NCBI RefSeq assembly: GCF_004795055.1
Contig: NZ_SSBJ01000010.1
Location: forward strand, 145,084-209,083
DNA from: Streptomyces sp. A1136
GTDB lineage: Bacteria > Actinomycetota > Actinomycetes > Streptomycetales > Streptomycetaceae
Length of the DNA: 64,000 bases
Direction of reading: 5' to 3'
The number at the start of each line of letters is the position of its first letter. Positions within the stretch are counted from its first letter, which is position 1. Position numbers and translations under genes: made by a program. Below are positions 17,283 to 27,039 of the stretch, piece after piece. The notes beneath the pieces were generated by a model. It worked only from the letters and a program-made list of their open reading frames with translations, was not told where the DNA came from and did not search any database.

Positions 17283-18580
17283 CGATCTTGCTGACCTTGA
17301 TCGGTGTGGTCGTATTCGTGTTCGGCCTGCTGTTCTCCATCGCCTGGCACGAGCTGGGCCACCTCTCGACGGCCAAGCTCTTCGGCATCCGCGTGCCCCA
17401 GTACATGGTCGGCTTCGGCCGGACCGTCTGGTCGCGCAAGAAGGGCGAGACGGAGTACGGCATCAAGGCCATCCCGATGGGCGGCTACATCCGCATGATC
17501 GGGATGTTCCCGCCCGGCGAGGACGGCAAGGTCAGCGCCCGCTCGACCTCCCCGTTCCGCTCGATGATCGAGGACGCGCGCTCGGCCGCGTACGAGGAAC
17601 TCCAGCCCGGGGACGAGAGCCGGCTGTTCTACACGCGCAAGCCCTGGAAGCGCGTGATCGTGATGTTCGCCGGCCCCTTCATGAATCTGGTCCTGGCGCT
17701 GGTGATCTTCTTCGGGCTGTGGATGACCTACGGCATCGGCCAGACCACCACCCAGGTGGCGTCCGTCTCCCCCTGCGTGATCCAGCAGAGCGAGAAGCGC
17801 GAGATCTGCAAGGACGGCGATCCGGTGGCCCCGGCCAAGAAGGCGGGCCTGCGGGTGGGCGACAAGATCGTGGCCTTCGACGGCAAGCGGGTGAGCGACT
17901 GGGCGGTGCTCCAGACCAAGATCCGTGACACGGTCGGCCCCGCCACGGTCACCGTCCTGCGGGACGGCCGCGAGGTCACCCTCCAGGCGACGCTGATCGA
18001 GAACAAGGTCGCCAAGACCGACGGCCACGGCGGGTACGTCAAGGGCCAGTACGTGACGGCGGGCTGGCTCGGCTTCGGCCCCAAGGAAGTGATCGCACCG
18101 CTCGGCTTCGGCGAGTCCGTCGAGCACATGGGTGATGTCGCGCAGAGCAGCGTGCAGGGGCTCCTGCGCCTCCCGGAGAAGATCCCCGCCCTGTGGAACG
18201 CGGCCTTCAACGGCGCGGAGCGGCAGCCCGACTCCCCGATGGGCATCGTGGGCGCGGCGCGCATCAGCGGTGAGATCGCCACCCTGGACATCCCCGGCGA
18301 GCAGCGTCTGGCCACGATGCTGGGCGTCCTCGGGATGTTCAACCTGTCGCTGTTCCTGTTCAACATGCTGCCGCTGTTGCCCCTTGACGGCGGCCACATC
18401 GCCGGCGCCCTGTGGGAGTCGGTGCGGCGCAACGTCGCCCGCGTCTTCCGGCGCGCCGACCCGGGCCCGTTCGACGTGGCGAAGCTGATGCCCGCCGCGT
18501 ATGTCGTCGCCGGCGTCTTCGTCTGCTTCACCCTGCTGGTGCTCGTGGCGGACGTGGTCAACCCGATCAAGATCACTTAG
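17279..18580 (+). CDS. site-2-type membrane metalloprotease (RseP/Rip1 family)
   Basis: A 433-residue M50 zinc protease that cleaves transmembrane anti-sigma factors or signal-peptide remnants inside the membrane. The zinc site HELGH is at residues 24-28 in the first membrane segment, and the third ligand is in [11 protein letters not shown] near residue 365. Further hydrophobic segments lie around 122-142, 340-365 and 405-430. A PDZ domain is at about 165-260 ([18 protein letters not shown]). The start overlaps dxr by four bases. From the family, a target anti-sigma factor is expected, but none is encoded nearby. A perfect hairpin separates it from ispG. Confidence 0.93.
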   Translation: MTILLTLIGVVVFVFGLLFSIAWHELGHLSTAKLFGIRVPQYMVGFGRTVWSRKKGETEYGIKAIPMGGYIRMIGMFPPGEDGKVSARSTSPFRSMIEDARSAAYEELQPGDESRLFYTRKPWKRVIVMFAGPFMNLVLALVIFFGLWMTYGIGQTTTQVASVSPCVIQQSEKREICKDGDPVAPAKKAGLRVGDKIVAFDGKRVSDWAVLQTKIRDTVGPATVTVLRDGREVTLQATLIENKVAKTDGHGGYVKGQYVTAGWLGFGPKEVIAPLGFGESVEHMGDVAQSSVQGLLRLPEKIPALWNAAFNGAERQPDSPMGIVGAARISGEIATLDIPGEQRLATMLGVLGMFNLSLFLFNMLPLLPLDGGHIAGALWESVRRNVARVFRRADPGPFDVAKLMPAAYVVAGVFVCFTLLVLVADVVNPIKIT

Positions 18581-18609
18581 CCCGGGGCGTCCTACGGGCA
18601 CACGACGAC

Positions 18610-18640
18610 GGGAGCCGGGCACGGATCGTGCCCGGCTCCC
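18610..18640. terminator. perfect 14-bp hairpin between the M50 protease gene and ispG
   Basis: GGGAGCCGGGCACG pairs perfectly with CGTGCCCGGCTCCC around a three-base loop. There is no T-run, as is common for Streptomyces terminators. It could end the dxr-protease transcript or attenuate read-through into ispG. Confidence 0.65.
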
Positions 18641-18757
18641 TACGTTCGGGTGGCACACACCCGGCGATGCGTGGCTCACGCGCCCCTTGGCGTAATCTCG
18701 AAGCCTGGAGCCCGCCGATCTCGGGACCTTGATCCACACCTTGGGGTTGCACAGCAG

Positions 18758-19915
18758 ATGACTGCCATCTCTCTCGGAATGCCGTCCGTGCCGACGAAGC
18801 TCGCCGACCGCCGGGTCAGCCGCAAGATCCAGGTCGGCTCGGTGGCCGTCGGCGGCGACGCGCCCATCTCGGTGCAGTCGATGACCACGACCCGCACCTC
18901 CGACGTCGGCGCCACGCTCCAGCAGATCGCCGAGCTGACCGCCTCCGGCTGCAACATCGTCCGTGTCGCCTGCCCCACGCAGGACGACGCCGACGCGCTC
19001 GCCGTGATCGCTAAGAAGTCCCAGATCCCGGTCATCGCCGACATCCACTTCCAGCCGAAGTACGTGTTCGCGGCCATCGACGCCGGCTGCGCCGCCGTCC
19101 GCGTCAACCCCGGCAACATCAAGCAGTTCGACGACAAGGTCAAGGAGATCGCGAAGGCCGCCAACGACGCGGGCACCCCGATCCGGATCGGCGTCAACGC
19201 GGGCTCCCTCGACGCCCGGCTGCTCAAGAAGTACGGCAAGGCCACCCCCGAGGCGCTGGTCGAGTCGGCCCTGTGGGAGGCCTCCCTCTTCGAGGAGCAC
19301 GGCTTCAGCGACATCAAGATCTCGGTCAAGCACAACGACCCGGTCGTCATGGTCAACGCCTACCGCCAACTGGCCGCCGCCTGCGACTACCCGCTGCACC
19401 TGGGCGTCACCGAGGCCGGCCCCGCCTTCCAGGGCACCATCAAGTCCGCCGTCGCCTTCGGCGCGCTCCTCTCCGAGGGCATCGGCGACACCATCCGCGT
19501 CTCCCTCTCGGCCCCGCCGGTCGAGGAGGTCAAGGTCGGCATCCAGATCCTGGAGTCGCTCAACCTCAAGCCGCGCCGCCTGGAAATCGTCTCCTGCCCG
19601 TCCTGCGGTCGCGCCCAGGTCGACGTGTACAAGCTGGCCGAAGAGGTCACCGCCGGCCTGGAGGGCATGGAGGTACCGCTGCGCGTCGCCGTCATGGGCT
19701 GCGTCGTGAACGGCCCGGGCGAGGCCCGCGAGGCCGACCTCGGTGTCGCCTCCGGCAACGGCAAGGGCCAGATCTTCGTCAAGGGCGAGGTCATCAAGAC
19801 CGTCCCCGAGTCGAAGATCGTGGAAACGCTCATCGAAGAGGCCATGAAGATCGCCGAGCAGATGGAGAAGGACGGCATCCCCTCCGGCGAACCCACCGTC
19901 GCCATCGGCGTCTGA
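18758..19915 (+). CDS. ispG: 4-hydroxy-3-methylbut-2-enyl-diphosphate synthase
   Basis: 385 residues; the iron-sulfur enzyme that turns methylerythritol cyclodiphosphate into HMBPP, late in the isoprenoid pathway begun by Dxr upstream. The 4Fe-4S cysteines are seen in SCPSCGR and [10 protein letters not shown]. The TIM-barrel N-terminal half contains [12 protein letters not shown] and [12 protein letters not shown] at 18758 ([14 protein letters not shown]) is the start remembered for Streptomyces orthologues; an in-frame extension upstream to 18650 is not supported by a ribosome site. A T-tailed terminator follows. Confidence 0.97.
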   Translation: MTAISLGMPSVPTKLADRRVSRKIQVGSVAVGGDAPISVQSMTTTRTSDVGATLQQIAELTASGCNIVRVACPTQDDADALAVIAKKSQIPVIADIHFQPKYVFAAIDAGCAAVRVNPGNIKQFDDKVKEIAKAANDAGTPIRIGVNAGSLDARLLKKYGKATPEALVESALWEASLFEEHGFSDIKISVKHNDPVVMVNAYRQLAAACDYPLHLGVTEAGPAFQGTIKSAVAFGALLSEGIGDTIRVSLSAPPVEEVKVGIQILESLNLKPRRLEIVSCPSCGRAQVDVYKLAEEVTAGLEGMEVPLRVAVMGCVVNGPGEAREADLGVASGNGKGQIFVKGEVIKTVPESKIVETLIEEAMKIAEQMEKDGIPSGEPTVAIGV

Positions 19916-19947
19916 TCCCCGGGGGCCGGTCCGGCCCCGCGCACCTC

Positions 19948-19992
19948 GCCCCGCCCCGTCTCCGCAGCCCGGAGGCGTGGGCGGGGCTTTTT
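19948..19992 (+). terminator. intrinsic terminator after ispG
   Basis: GCCCCGCC pairs with GGCGGGGC, with an inner CGTCTCCG/CGGAGGCG pairing, and is followed directly by TTTTT. It starts about 33 bases past the ispG stop. Confidence 0.85.
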
Positions 19993-20071
19993 CGTGACCT
20001 GTGGGACCGGGCATCCCCATGCGACGCCGGGTACAGTGCGGAGATCAGCAGACTTGCATGGTGAGGCCCCA

Positions 20072-20917
20072 GTGTTGACGCAGACCACCACCCGGGTCCT
20101 TGAACCCAGTGATCTCGACTCCGCGCTCGAAGTCCTCGGGCGCGAGCCGGTCGAGAACGCCTTCGTCACCTCCCGGGTCCAGGTCGCCGGCCTCGACCCC
20201 TGGCGCCTGGGCGGCGAGATGTGGGGCTGGTACGCCGACGGAGAGCTCCGCTCCCTCTGCTACGCGGGAGCCAACCTCGTCCCCGTCTGCGCCGGCCCCG
20301 ACGCCGTGCGCGCCTTCGCCGACCGCGCCCGCCGCACCGGACGCCGCTGCTCCTCCATCGTCGGCCCGGTCGAGGCCACGCGGCTGCTGTGGCGCCTCCT
20401 GGAGCCCAGCTGGGGACCGGCCCGCGACGTCCGCTCCCACCAGCCGCTGATGATCACCGAGCAGCCGTCCACCGAGGTACGACCCGACCCCCTGGTCCGC
20501 CGCGTCCGCAAGAACGAGATGGACCTGATCATGCCCGCCTGCGTGGCCATGTTCACCGAGGAGGTCGGCATCTCCCCCCTCGCCGGGGACGGAGGGTTGC
20601 TCTACCAGGCCCGGGTCGCCGAACTCGTGGGCACCGGCCGTTCCTTCGCCCGCGTCGAAGACGGCAGGATCGTCTTCAAGGCGGAGATCGGCGCGGCCAC
20701 CCCGCGCGCCTGCCAGATCCAGGGCGTGTGGGTGGACCCCGAGTTCCGCGGACGCGGGCACTCCGAGGCGGGGATGGCCGCCGTCGTGGAGTACGCCCTG
20801 CGCGACGTGGCGCCCGTGGTCAGCCTGTACGTCAACGACTTCAACACCGCCGCGCGGGCGGCCTACCGGCGCGTGGGCTTCCGTGAGGTCGGTGCGTTCA
20901 TGAGCGTGCTCTTCTGA
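20072..20917 (+). CDS. GNAT acetyltransferase with N-terminal DUF4081
   Basis: 281 residues. The N-terminal half (residues ~10-140, with ALEVLGREPVENAFVTSRV) matches the DUF4081 domain found ahead of GNAT domains in actinobacteria. The C-terminal half has the acetyl-CoA loop in VDPEFRGRGHSEAGMAAV and the closing strand AYRRVGFREVGAFMSVLF. Substrate unknown. GTG at 20072 is chosen because GGTGAG lies at suitable spacing; the upstream in-frame ATG at 19994 lies in the ispG terminator region and is rejected. A second GNAT gene follows 70 bp downstream. Confidence 0.88.
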   Translation: MLTQTTTRVLEPSDLDSALEVLGREPVENAFVTSRVQVAGLDPWRLGGEMWGWYADGELRSLCYAGANLVPVCAGPDAVRAFADRARRTGRRCSSIVGPVEATRLLWRLLEPSWGPARDVRSHQPLMITEQPSTEVRPDPLVRRVRKNEMDLIMPACVAMFTEEVGISPLAGDGGLLYQARVAELVGTGRSFARVEDGRIVFKAEIGAATPRACQIQGVWVDPEFRGRGHSEAGMAAVVEYALRDVAPVVSLYVNDFNTAARAAYRRVGFREVGAFMSVLF

Positions 20918-20987
20918 CCCACCCGGGCCCACGGAACCCGGTGCCGGACCCGTACCCCTCGCCGCTACCGCCGAGTAAGGTCACCGC

Positions 20988-21569
20988 ATGCTGCCTACCC
21001 CCGAGGGCGACGGTCCCCACCGGCCCGCAGGACTCCGCATCGGCCCCCTCGACCTCGCCGCCCGGGTGGACGAGGCCCTGCGCGTGCAGGCCGTCGCCTT
21101 CGGGCTCAGCGACGAGGAAGTGGCGATCCGGCGCTACATCGTCCAGCGCCACATGGCCTGCCGGGGCGCCCGCGCGCTGGGCGCGTACACCGAGGACGGC
21201 GCGCTCGCCGGGTTCGTCTACGGCATGCCCAACGACCGCGACCACTGGTGGTCCACCGTCGTCGAGCCGTACCTGCGCACCGGAGGCCACGAGGGCTGGC
21301 TCGACGGCTCGTTCGTCATCACCGAACTGCACGTCCACCCCGGCTTCCAGGGCCACGGCGTGGGTCGGGCGCTCATCACCCGGCTCACGGACGCCGCCGC
21401 CGAGCCGCGCTCCATCCTGTCCGCCATCGACACGGAGAGCCCGGCCCGCGCCCTGTACCGCGCGCTGGGCTACACCGACCTCGCCCGCCGCGTGTACTTC
21501 CCCAGCGCGAGCCTTCCCTACGCCGTGATGGGCGCCCCGCTGCCGCTGCGCAGGCCCGTAATCCGGTGA
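20988..21569 (+). CDS. GNAT acetyltransferase
   Basis: 193 residues, single GNAT domain. The acetyl-CoA binding loop is in HPGFQGHGVGRALITRL near residue 120, and the C-terminal strand-helix is ESPARALYRALGYTDLARRV. Substrate not predictable. ATG at 20988 lacks a clear Shine-Dalgarno site, but TAAGGT (20976-20981) lies six bases before the ATG, where a -10 box of a leaderless mRNA would be. proS starts 32 bp downstream. Confidence 0.85.
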   Translation: MLPTPEGDGPHRPAGLRIGPLDLAARVDEALRVQAVAFGLSDEEVAIRRYIVQRHMACRGARALGAYTEDGALAGFVYGMPNDRDHWWSTVVEPYLRTGGHEGWLDGSFVITELHVHPGFQGHGVGRALITRLTDAAAEPRSILSAIDTESPARALYRALGYTDLARRVYFPSASLPYAVMGAPLPLRRPVIR

Positions 21570-21601
21570 GCGGTGCGAGAGAGCCTCGGTAGGCTCCCTT
21601 C

Positions 21602-23311
21602 ATGTCTACGCAACACGTGCAGCGCATGTCCCGCCTCCTGGCCAAGACCCTCCGCGAGGACCCGGCCGACGCCGAGACCCTCAGCCACCGCCTCCTCGTC
21701 CGCGCCGGCTACGTCCGGCGCAGCTCCGCCGGGGTGTGGACCTGGCTGCCGCTCGGCAAGCGCGTCCTGGAGAACGTCTCGCGAGTCGTGCGCGAGGAGA
21801 TGGACGCGATCGGGGCGCAGGAGGTGCTGCTGCCGGCGCTGCTGCCGAGGGAGCCGTACGAGGTGAGCGGTCGCTGGTCGGAGTACGGGGACCTGCTCTT
21901 CCGGCTCAAGGACCGCAAGGGCGCGGACTACCTGCTCGGCCCCACCCACGAGGAGATCTTCACCCTGCTCGTGAAGGACCAGTGCACGTCCTACAAGGAC
22001 CTGCCGGTCATGCTCTACCAGATCCAGACCAAGTACCGTGACGAGGCCCGGCCGCGCTCCGGCGTGCTGCGCGGCCGCGAGTTCCAGATGAAGGACTCGT
22101 ACTCCTTCGACGTCAGCGACGAGGGGCTCGCTCAGTCGTACGCCCTGCACCGCGCCGCCTACCAGCGGATCTTCGAGCGGCTCGGCCTGGACCACCGGAT
22201 CGTGTCGGCGGTCTCCGGCGCGATGGGCGGCTCGGCGTCCGAGGAGTTCCTGGCGCCGGCGGCCGCGGGTGAGGACACCTTCGCGGACTGCCCCACCTGC
22301 GACTACTCGGCCAACACCGAGGCGGTGACCTTCGCCCTGACCCCGGTGGAGGCGCAGCACGGCCCGCTGGAGGAGATCCCCACTCCCGACACCCCGACCA
22401 TCGAGACGCTGGCCGCGCACCTGGGCGTGCCCGCGTCGGCCACGCTCAAGAACCTCCTCGTCAAGGTGGACGGCGAGATCGTCGCCGTCGGCGTGCCGGG
22501 CGACCGGGAGGTGGACCTGGGCAAGCTCGGGGAGCACCTGGCGCCCGCGGTCGTGGAGTTGGTGACGGCGGAGGACTTCGCCGGCCGGCCCGACCTGGTA
22601 CGCGGCTACGTGGGTCCGCAGGGTCTGGAGAAGGTGCGCTACCTCGCCGACCCCCGTGTCGCGCCCGGCACTTCATGGGTGACGGGTGCCAACAAGCCCG
22701 ACACGCACGCCCGTAACGTGGTCTGCGGCCGGGACTTCGAGGTCGACCGCTACCTGGACGTCGTGGTGGTCGAGCCCGGCGACCCCTGCCCGAACTGCGG
22801 GAGCGGACTCGCGCTGGACCGGGCGATCGAGATCGGGCACATCTTCCAGCTGGGCCGCAAGTACGCCGACGCCTTCGGGCTGGACGTGCTCGGCCGGGAG
22901 GGCAAGCCGGTCCGGGTCACCATGGGCTCCTACGGCATCGGCGTCTCCCGCGTGGTGGCCGCCCTGGCCGAGCAGACGGCCGACGACCGGGGTCTGTGCT
23001 GGCCGGCTTCGGTCGCCCCGGCCGACGTACACGTGGTGGCGGCGGGCAAGGCAGTGCCGCTGGCCCTGGCGGAGTCCGCGGCGACGGCCCTCGCCGAGGC
23101 GGGGCGTCGGGTCCTGCTCGACGACCGGCCCGGCCTGTCGCCCGGTGTGAAGCTCACGGACGCGGAGCTGATCGGCGTGCCGTGGATCCTGGTCGCGGGC
23201 CGCCGCTCCGCCGACGGGGTGGTCGAACTCCAGGACCGCGCCGCCGGCACCCGCGAGGAACTGCCCCTCGCGGCGGCCCTGTCCCGTCTGACCGGGACGA
23301 ACGGCGCCTGA
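21602..23311 (+). CDS. proS: prolyl-tRNA synthetase
   Basis: 569 residues, the bacterial-type (ProS with an editing insertion) enzyme charging tRNA-Pro. Class II motif 2 is in [20 protein letters not shown] near residue 150. The insertion domain spans about 230-380 ([17 protein letters not shown]). Motif 3 is [16 protein letters not shown] near residue 445. A CPNCG pair at about 400 is a further family feature. ATG at 21602 has no good ribosome site; TAGGCT lies six bases before it, consistent with a leaderless transcript. The gene converges with the slipin gene 27 bp downstream. Confidence 0.97.
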   Translation: MSTQHVQRMSRLLAKTLREDPADAETLSHRLLVRAGYVRRSSAGVWTWLPLGKRVLENVSRVVREEMDAIGAQEVLLPALLPREPYEVSGRWSEYGDLLFRLKDRKGADYLLGPTHEEIFTLLVKDQCTSYKDLPVMLYQIQTKYRDEARPRSGVLRGREFQMKDSYSFDVSDEGLAQSYALHRAAYQRIFERLGLDHRIVSAVSGAMGGSASEEFLAPAAAGEDTFADCPTCDYSANTEAVTFALTPVEAQHGPLEEIPTPDTPTIETLAAHLGVPASATLKNLLVKVDGEIVAVGVPGDREVDLGKLGEHLAPAVVELVTAEDFAGRPDLVRGYVGPQGLEKVRYLADPRVAPGTSWVTGANKPDTHARNVVCGRDFEVDRYLDVVVVEPGDPCPNCGSGLALDRAIEIGHIFQLGRKYADAFGLDVLGREGKPVRVTMGSYGIGVSRVVAALAEQTADDRGLCWPASVAPADVHVVAAGKAVPLALAESAATALAEAGRRVLLDDRPGLSPGVKLTDAELIGVPWILVAGRRSADGVVELQDRAAGTREELPLAAALSRLTGTNGA

Positions 23312-23338
23312 GCCGTCGCGCGTCCGCCGCCGAGACCC

Positions 23339-24391
23339 TCAGGCGGGCGGTTCGTCCGGCACCGGGGGCGGCGCCACCGGGCCGCCCGGGGGCCCGATCG
23401 GGTCCGGGTCCGGCGAGCCGTTCACCCGCTCGACGTCGGGCCCGGCCGCCACGGAGTCCGGGGACCCCGTACCGTCCGGCCCCGCGCCGTCCCGCTCCAC
23501 GCCGCCCCGCTCCACACCGTCCGGCCCCGCGCCCCGCAGTCCGGCGGGCGGCTGCCCGCCTTCCACCGCCGGCTCCGACGGGCGCGGAGCCGGCGGCGGC
23601 GCCGGGTGCGAAGCCGAGGGGTTCGGGGGGTTCGGGGCGGCGCGTTCGAGGAAGCGCAGCAGTTCCACCGGGAAGGGCAGTACCAGGGTGGAGTTCTTCT
23701 CCGCCGCCACCGCCACCACCGTCTGGAGCAGGCGCAATTGGAGGGCCGCCGGTTGCTCCGACATCACCGCCGCCGCCTCGGCCAGCTTCTTCGACGCCTG
23801 GAGCTCCGCGTCCGCGTTGATGACCCGCGCCCGGCGCTCGCGGTCCGCCTCCGCCTGGCGCGCCATCGACCGCTTCATCGTCTCCGGCAGGGAGACGTCC
23901 TTGATCTCCACCCGGTCGATCTGCACGCCCCATCCGACCGCCGGACTGTCGATCATCAGCTCAAGCCCCTGGTTGAGCTGCTCCCGGTTCGAGAGCAGAT
24001 CGTCGAGGTCCGACTTGCCGATGATCGACCGCAGCGAGGTCTGCGCCATCTGCGAGACCGCGAAGCGGTAGTCCTCCACCTCGATGATCGCGCTGGCCGC
24101 GTCCACGACCTTGAAGTACACCACCGCGTCCACCCGTACCGTGACGTTGTCCCGCGTGATGCCCTCCTGCGCGGGGACCGGCATCGTCACGATCTGCATG
24201 TTCACCTTGCGCAGCCGGTCGACGCCCGGGACGACCATGGTGAAGCCCGGACCGCGGATGCCCTCACGCAGCCGGCCGAAGCGGAAGACCACGCCCCGCT
24301 CGTACTGCCTCACCACCCGTGAGGCGACACCCGCGGCGGCCGCGACGCCCACGCCCGCCGCGATCACCACTGTCAGGAGTTCCTGGACCAT
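23339..24391 (-). CDS. slipin / SPFH (band 7) membrane protein
   Basis: 350 residues. One N-terminal membrane segment (residues 5-25) is followed by an SPFH domain: RQYERGVVFRFGRL, GPGFTMVVPGVDRL, VDAVVYFKVVDA, and the coiled helical region MARQAEADRERRARVINADAE. The last ~90 residues are Pro/Gly/Asp-rich and likely disordered, longer than typical slipins. The family assembles membrane scaffolds and often partners NfeD-type proteases, but no nfeD gene is adjacent. It lies 42 bp downstream of the phosphotransferase-like gene on the same strand. Confidence 0.88.
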   Translation of the reverse strand: MVQELLTVVIAAGVGVAAAAGVASRVVRQYERGVVFRFGRLREGIRGPGFTMVVPGVDRLRKVNMQIVTMPVPAQEGITRDNVTVRVDAVVYFKVVDAASAIIEVEDYRFAVSQMAQTSLRSIIGKSDLDDLLSNREQLNQGLELMIDSPAVGWGVQIDRVEIKDVSLPETMKRSMARQAEADRERRARVINADAELQASKKLAEAAAVMSEQPAALQLRLLQTVVAVAAEKNSTLVLPFPVELLRFLERAAPNPPNPSASHPAPPPAPRPSEPAVEGGQPPAGLRGAGPDGVERGGVERDGAGPDGTGSPDSVAAGPDVERVNGSPDPDPIGPPGGPVAPPPVPDEPPA

Positions 24392-24433
24392 GACGGCCTC
24401 CTGCCGGACACATCCGTATATCTACGGTATGCC

Positions 24434-25336
24434 CTACAGCCAGGCCGCGAATTCCAGCAGGGACTCGGCATCGCGCCGACGTCCGGCCGCCAGCGCGCGG
24501 TTGCCGGACTCCACCGCGCGGAACACCGTCCAGCCCCGCAACCGCTCCCGGTCCACGTCCAGCGCGTCCGCCAGCTTGTTCACCCGCCGTCGGGCACCCG
24601 AGGCCCCCGCGGAGGAGGCGACCTGGTCCTCCAACCGGTCCCGGACGAGCCGGGCAAGGTCGTAGGCCCGCTCGCCGACCAGCGGATCGGGGCCCACCGT
24701 CAGCCACGGCGCCCGCTCGCCCGCCAGCACCTTGCCCTGCCGGAAGTTGCCGTGCAGCAGCAACTCCTCGGACGGGGCCGCCGTGAGTTCCTCACGGAGC
24801 GCCAGGGCCGCGGACGCCAACGCCTCCACCTCCGGCGGGGCCTTGCGCAGCGCTTCGGCCTGGCGGGCGGTCCGCTGCCCCACGGTCTCCCAGCCGTGGC
24901 CGGCGTCCGGCGCGACCCAGAGCCGGCGCAGCGTCCCGCAAGCCTCCAACAGGGCCTTCGCCTCCGGGAGCGAGCGCAGCGACACCTCTGGGTGCAGCCG
25001 CTCCAGGAGCAGCCCGCCGTCCTCCTCGTGGTGGCGCGAGTCGAGGACCCGTACCGCCCCGAAGCCGCCCCAGTGGGCGAGCGCGGCCAGCTCCAGATCC
25101 GGCCGGGCGGCCGGCGGGACCAGCTTGAGGGCGGCCGGGGTCCCGTCGGAGTACCGCACGAGGACGACGAGGCTGCTGCGCCCGCCGGGCGCCTGCACCC
25201 GCTGGGCCACCACCCCGCGCCGGTCCATCGCCTCTTCGGCGAGCCGGGGCAGCCGCTCCAGCCAGTCCGCGTCCTGCGCCGAACCCGGCATCTCGCCGAG
25301 CGCCCGTACAAGCCGCTGCGGCGGTTCGAAAGCCAT
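24434..25336 (-). CDS. aminoglycoside/hydroxyurea phosphotransferase-like protein, catalytic residues missing
   Basis: 300 residues resembling the streptomycin-6-phosphotransferase group (long YDLA-containing C-lobe). In active enzymes the loop reads HGDLHxxN and the metal-binding strand IDPK. Here they read HGNFRQGK and TVGPDPLVGERAYDLAR: the catalytic Asp is Asn, the following His is Arg, the Mg-ligand Asn is Lys, and the DFG-type Asp is Gly. ATP phosphotransfer is therefore unlikely, while the fold looks intact (ALKLVPPAARPDLELAALAHW in the N-lobe). A pseudokinase or binding protein is the best reading; resistance should not be inferred. It lies 16 bp after the ferritin-like gene on the same strand. 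Confidence 0.8.
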   Translation of the reverse strand: MAFEPPQRLVRALGEMPGSAQDADWLERLPRLAEEAMDRRGVVAQRVQAPGGRSSLVVLVRYSDGTPAALKLVPPAARPDLELAALAHWGGFGAVRVLDSRHHEEDGGLLLERLHPEVSLRSLPEAKALLEACGTLRRLWVAPDAGHGWETVGQRTARQAEALRKAPPEVEALASAALALREELTAAPSEELLLHGNFRQGKVLAGERAPWLTVGPDPLVGERAYDLARLVRDRLEDQVASSAGASGARRRVNKLADALDVDRERLRGWTVFRAVESGNRALAAGRRRDAESLLEFAAWL

Positions 25337-25352
25337 GCGTGCGTGGTCCCTT

Positions 25353-25811
25353 TCAGCTGGTCTGGGCGCGATCCGCGCGTTCGGCGAGCCCAGGGAAGGC
25401 TACGCCGCCACCGCGCCACCGCGCCGCGCGCACGGCGGCGGCGCTCAACGCGTCGGCCGCCTCGCGGCGCAGCGGACCGTCCGCGGCCCGCACCAGATCG
25501 GAGTACGCGCCCGCCACGCGCTCCTCGATCTCCGCCGCCAGCCGCTCGGCGTCGGCCGGCCCGCGCACCTCGTAGGGCAGCGCGTACGCCGCCTCGGCGG
25601 CCCGCGGCGCTCCGCCCATCTCGCGCACCGTCCGGGCGAGTGAATCACGGCGAGCGAGGTGGCTCCCGTAGGCCTCGCGGGCCTCCGCGGCGCGCTCCGG
25701 CGAGGTGCGCGCGCCGATCACCCCGTAGCCGTAGGCGGCGGCGTGTTCGGCGGCCAGTGCCGACTGCACGGCTTCCAGCTGGCGGCCGGCGGGGGAGGGC
25801 GAGGGCTTCAC
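25353..25811 (-). CDS. ferritin-like protein, DUF4439 type
   Basis: 152 residues, mostly helical, with LEAVQSALAAEHAAAYGYGVIGA in the first helix and YGSHLARRDSLARTVREMG in the second; Glu/His spacing suits a ferritin-like four-helix bundle. The start is GTG at 25811, which overlaps the stop of the upstream lipoprotein gene (GTGA, 25808-25811), so translation is coupled. Function unknown; metal binding is a family-based guess. It is followed closely by the phosphotransferase-like gene, forming a run of four same-strand genes with the slipin. Confidence 0.8.
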   Translation of the reverse strand: MKPSPSPAGRQLEAVQSALAAEHAAAYGYGVIGARTSPERAAEAREAYGSHLARRDSLARTVREMGGAPRAAEAAYALPYEVRGPADAERLAAEIEERVAGAYSDLVRAADGPLRREAADALSAAAVRAARWRGGGVAFPGLAERADRAQTS

Positions 25812-26380
25812 GAGGCGGCTCCCGGGGTCGAGGTCAGCAGGTACGCGTGGACCGCTCCACAAGCCGCCACCGAGGCCAGCAGTCGGGCCAGTTCCCCGGG
25901 CGCGCCGGCCAGCGCGACGATCCGGGCCTCCGACAGGCTCCGCTCGGCGTCCGCGAGTTCGGTCAGCGCCTCGGCGGGGGTCGGCGGTACGGGCGCGGGA
26001 CGCCGCGCCGGTGTCCCGGCCGAGGGGGCGGAGCCGGACGACGAGGCGGAGGGGGCCCCCGCCGGGCGGCCGGAGCCGGGGACGGCCAGCGCCACCGCGT
26101 GCGCCGCGACGGCCGCGCGCAGCGGCGCGAGCCGCCCCGCCAGGTCCGGATGGGCGGCGGTGGTGGCGTCGTAACGTTCGAGCAGACGCTCGGTCTCACG
26201 CGCGGCGTTCTCCCGCATCCGCCGTTCGAGTGGAATCCCGAGGTCCTCGTCGGGCGCGCCGCTTCCGCCGGTGCACCCGGTGAGCAGCGCGGCCCCGGCC
26301 GCCCCGGCGGCTCCGGCGAGCACGCTCCGCCGTGAGGGCGTGTGGGGCGCGGTGGGCATCGAAGGCATGGTCCAGGGCAC
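25808..26380 (-). CDS. Tat-exported lipoprotein, ferritin-like partner
   Basis: 190 residues. The N-terminus has a twin-arginine signal (SRRSVLAG) followed by a hydrophobic stretch and a lipobox LLTGC, so it should be exported folded and lipid-anchored. The mature part is helical with a Ser/Pro/Ala-rich linker around residue 110, and resembles the companion DUF4439-type protein. GTG at 26380 has GGAGGA seven bases upstream and is preferred over ATG at 26368. Its stop overlaps the start of the next gene. Export by Tat suggests cofactor or metal loading in the cytoplasm. Function unknown. Confidence 0.8.
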   Translation of the reverse strand: MPWTMPSMPTAPHTPSRRSVLAGAAGAAGAALLTGCTGGSGAPDEDLGIPLERRMRENAARETERLLERYDATTAAHPDLAGRLAPLRAAVAAHAVALAVPGSGRPAGAPSASSSGSAPSAGTPARRPAPVPPTPAEALTELADAERSLSEARIVALAGAPGELARLLASVAACGAVHAYLLTSTPGAAS

Positions 26381-26539
26381 GGCGACGTCCTCCGGAGGTG
26401 CTGGTGGGGCAGGGTGTGATCACGGTACCCGGGGCCCCCGCCGGGCGCGCGGACGGCAACACCCTCCGCGACCGGATACCCTTTGACCTGACACGCGACG
26501 GAAAACCACAACAGCACACGCGGCCGAGGAGTCACCCGG

Positions 26540-27037
26540 ATGAGCACGACCCAGAGCGACAGGCTGCGCGGACTGCTGGAGCCGCTCGTCGCCGCCAAGG
26601 GCCTGGACCTCGAGGACATCGAGCTGTCGAAGGCGGGCAAGCGACGGATGCTGCGGGTCATCGTGGATTCCGATGAGGGCGTGGAGCTGGACGTGTGCGC
26701 CGAGCTGAGCCGTGAGGTCTCCGATCTGCTCGACGAATCCGACGTGATGGGCGAGGACGAGTACGTCCTTGAGGTGAGTTCGCCGGGCGCCGATCGTCCG
26801 TTGACCGAGCACCGTCACTACGTTCGGGCGACCGGACGTCTGGTGAAGTTCCAGCTGACCGAGGGCGGGGAACTGATCGCCCGCATCCTCGACGTCGACG
26901 ACGAGGGCATGGACCTCGAAGTTCCGGGCGTGAAGGGCCGCAAGGCGACCGCCCGCCGCATCGCGTTCACCGACATCGCCAAGGCGCGTGTCGAGATCGA
27001 GTTCAACCGCAAGGACAAGAAGGAAGAGGAGGCGTAG
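26540..27037 (+). CDS. rimP: ribosome maturation factor RimP
   Basis: 165 residues; assists 30S subunit maturation. The N-terminal alpha/beta domain carries [20 protein letters not shown], the central [15 protein letters not shown] and [14 protein letters not shown] are the family signature, and the C-terminal SH3-like domain follows. It is divergent from the Tat-lipoprotein gene. nusA starts two bases after its stop, as in the widespread rimP-nusA-infB operon. Confidence 0.97.
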   Translation: MSTTQSDRLRGLLEPLVAAKGLDLEDIELSKAGKRRMLRVIVDSDEGVELDVCAELSREVSDLLDESDVMGEDEYVLEVSSPGADRPLTEHRHYVRATGRLVKFQLTEGGELIARILDVDDEGMDLEVPGVKGRKATARRIAFTDIAKARVEIEFNRKDKKEEEA

Positions 27038-27039
27038 CC

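Noticed and set aside
16826..20020. 1064-residue minus-strand open frame across dxr, the M50 gene and ispG
   Set aside because: It is antisense to three well-identified genes, has no domain, and its composition is typical of shadow frames.
24434..25336. Aminoglycoside resistance gene
   Set aside because: The catalytic Asp and metal ligands are replaced, so resistance by phosphorylation is not supported.
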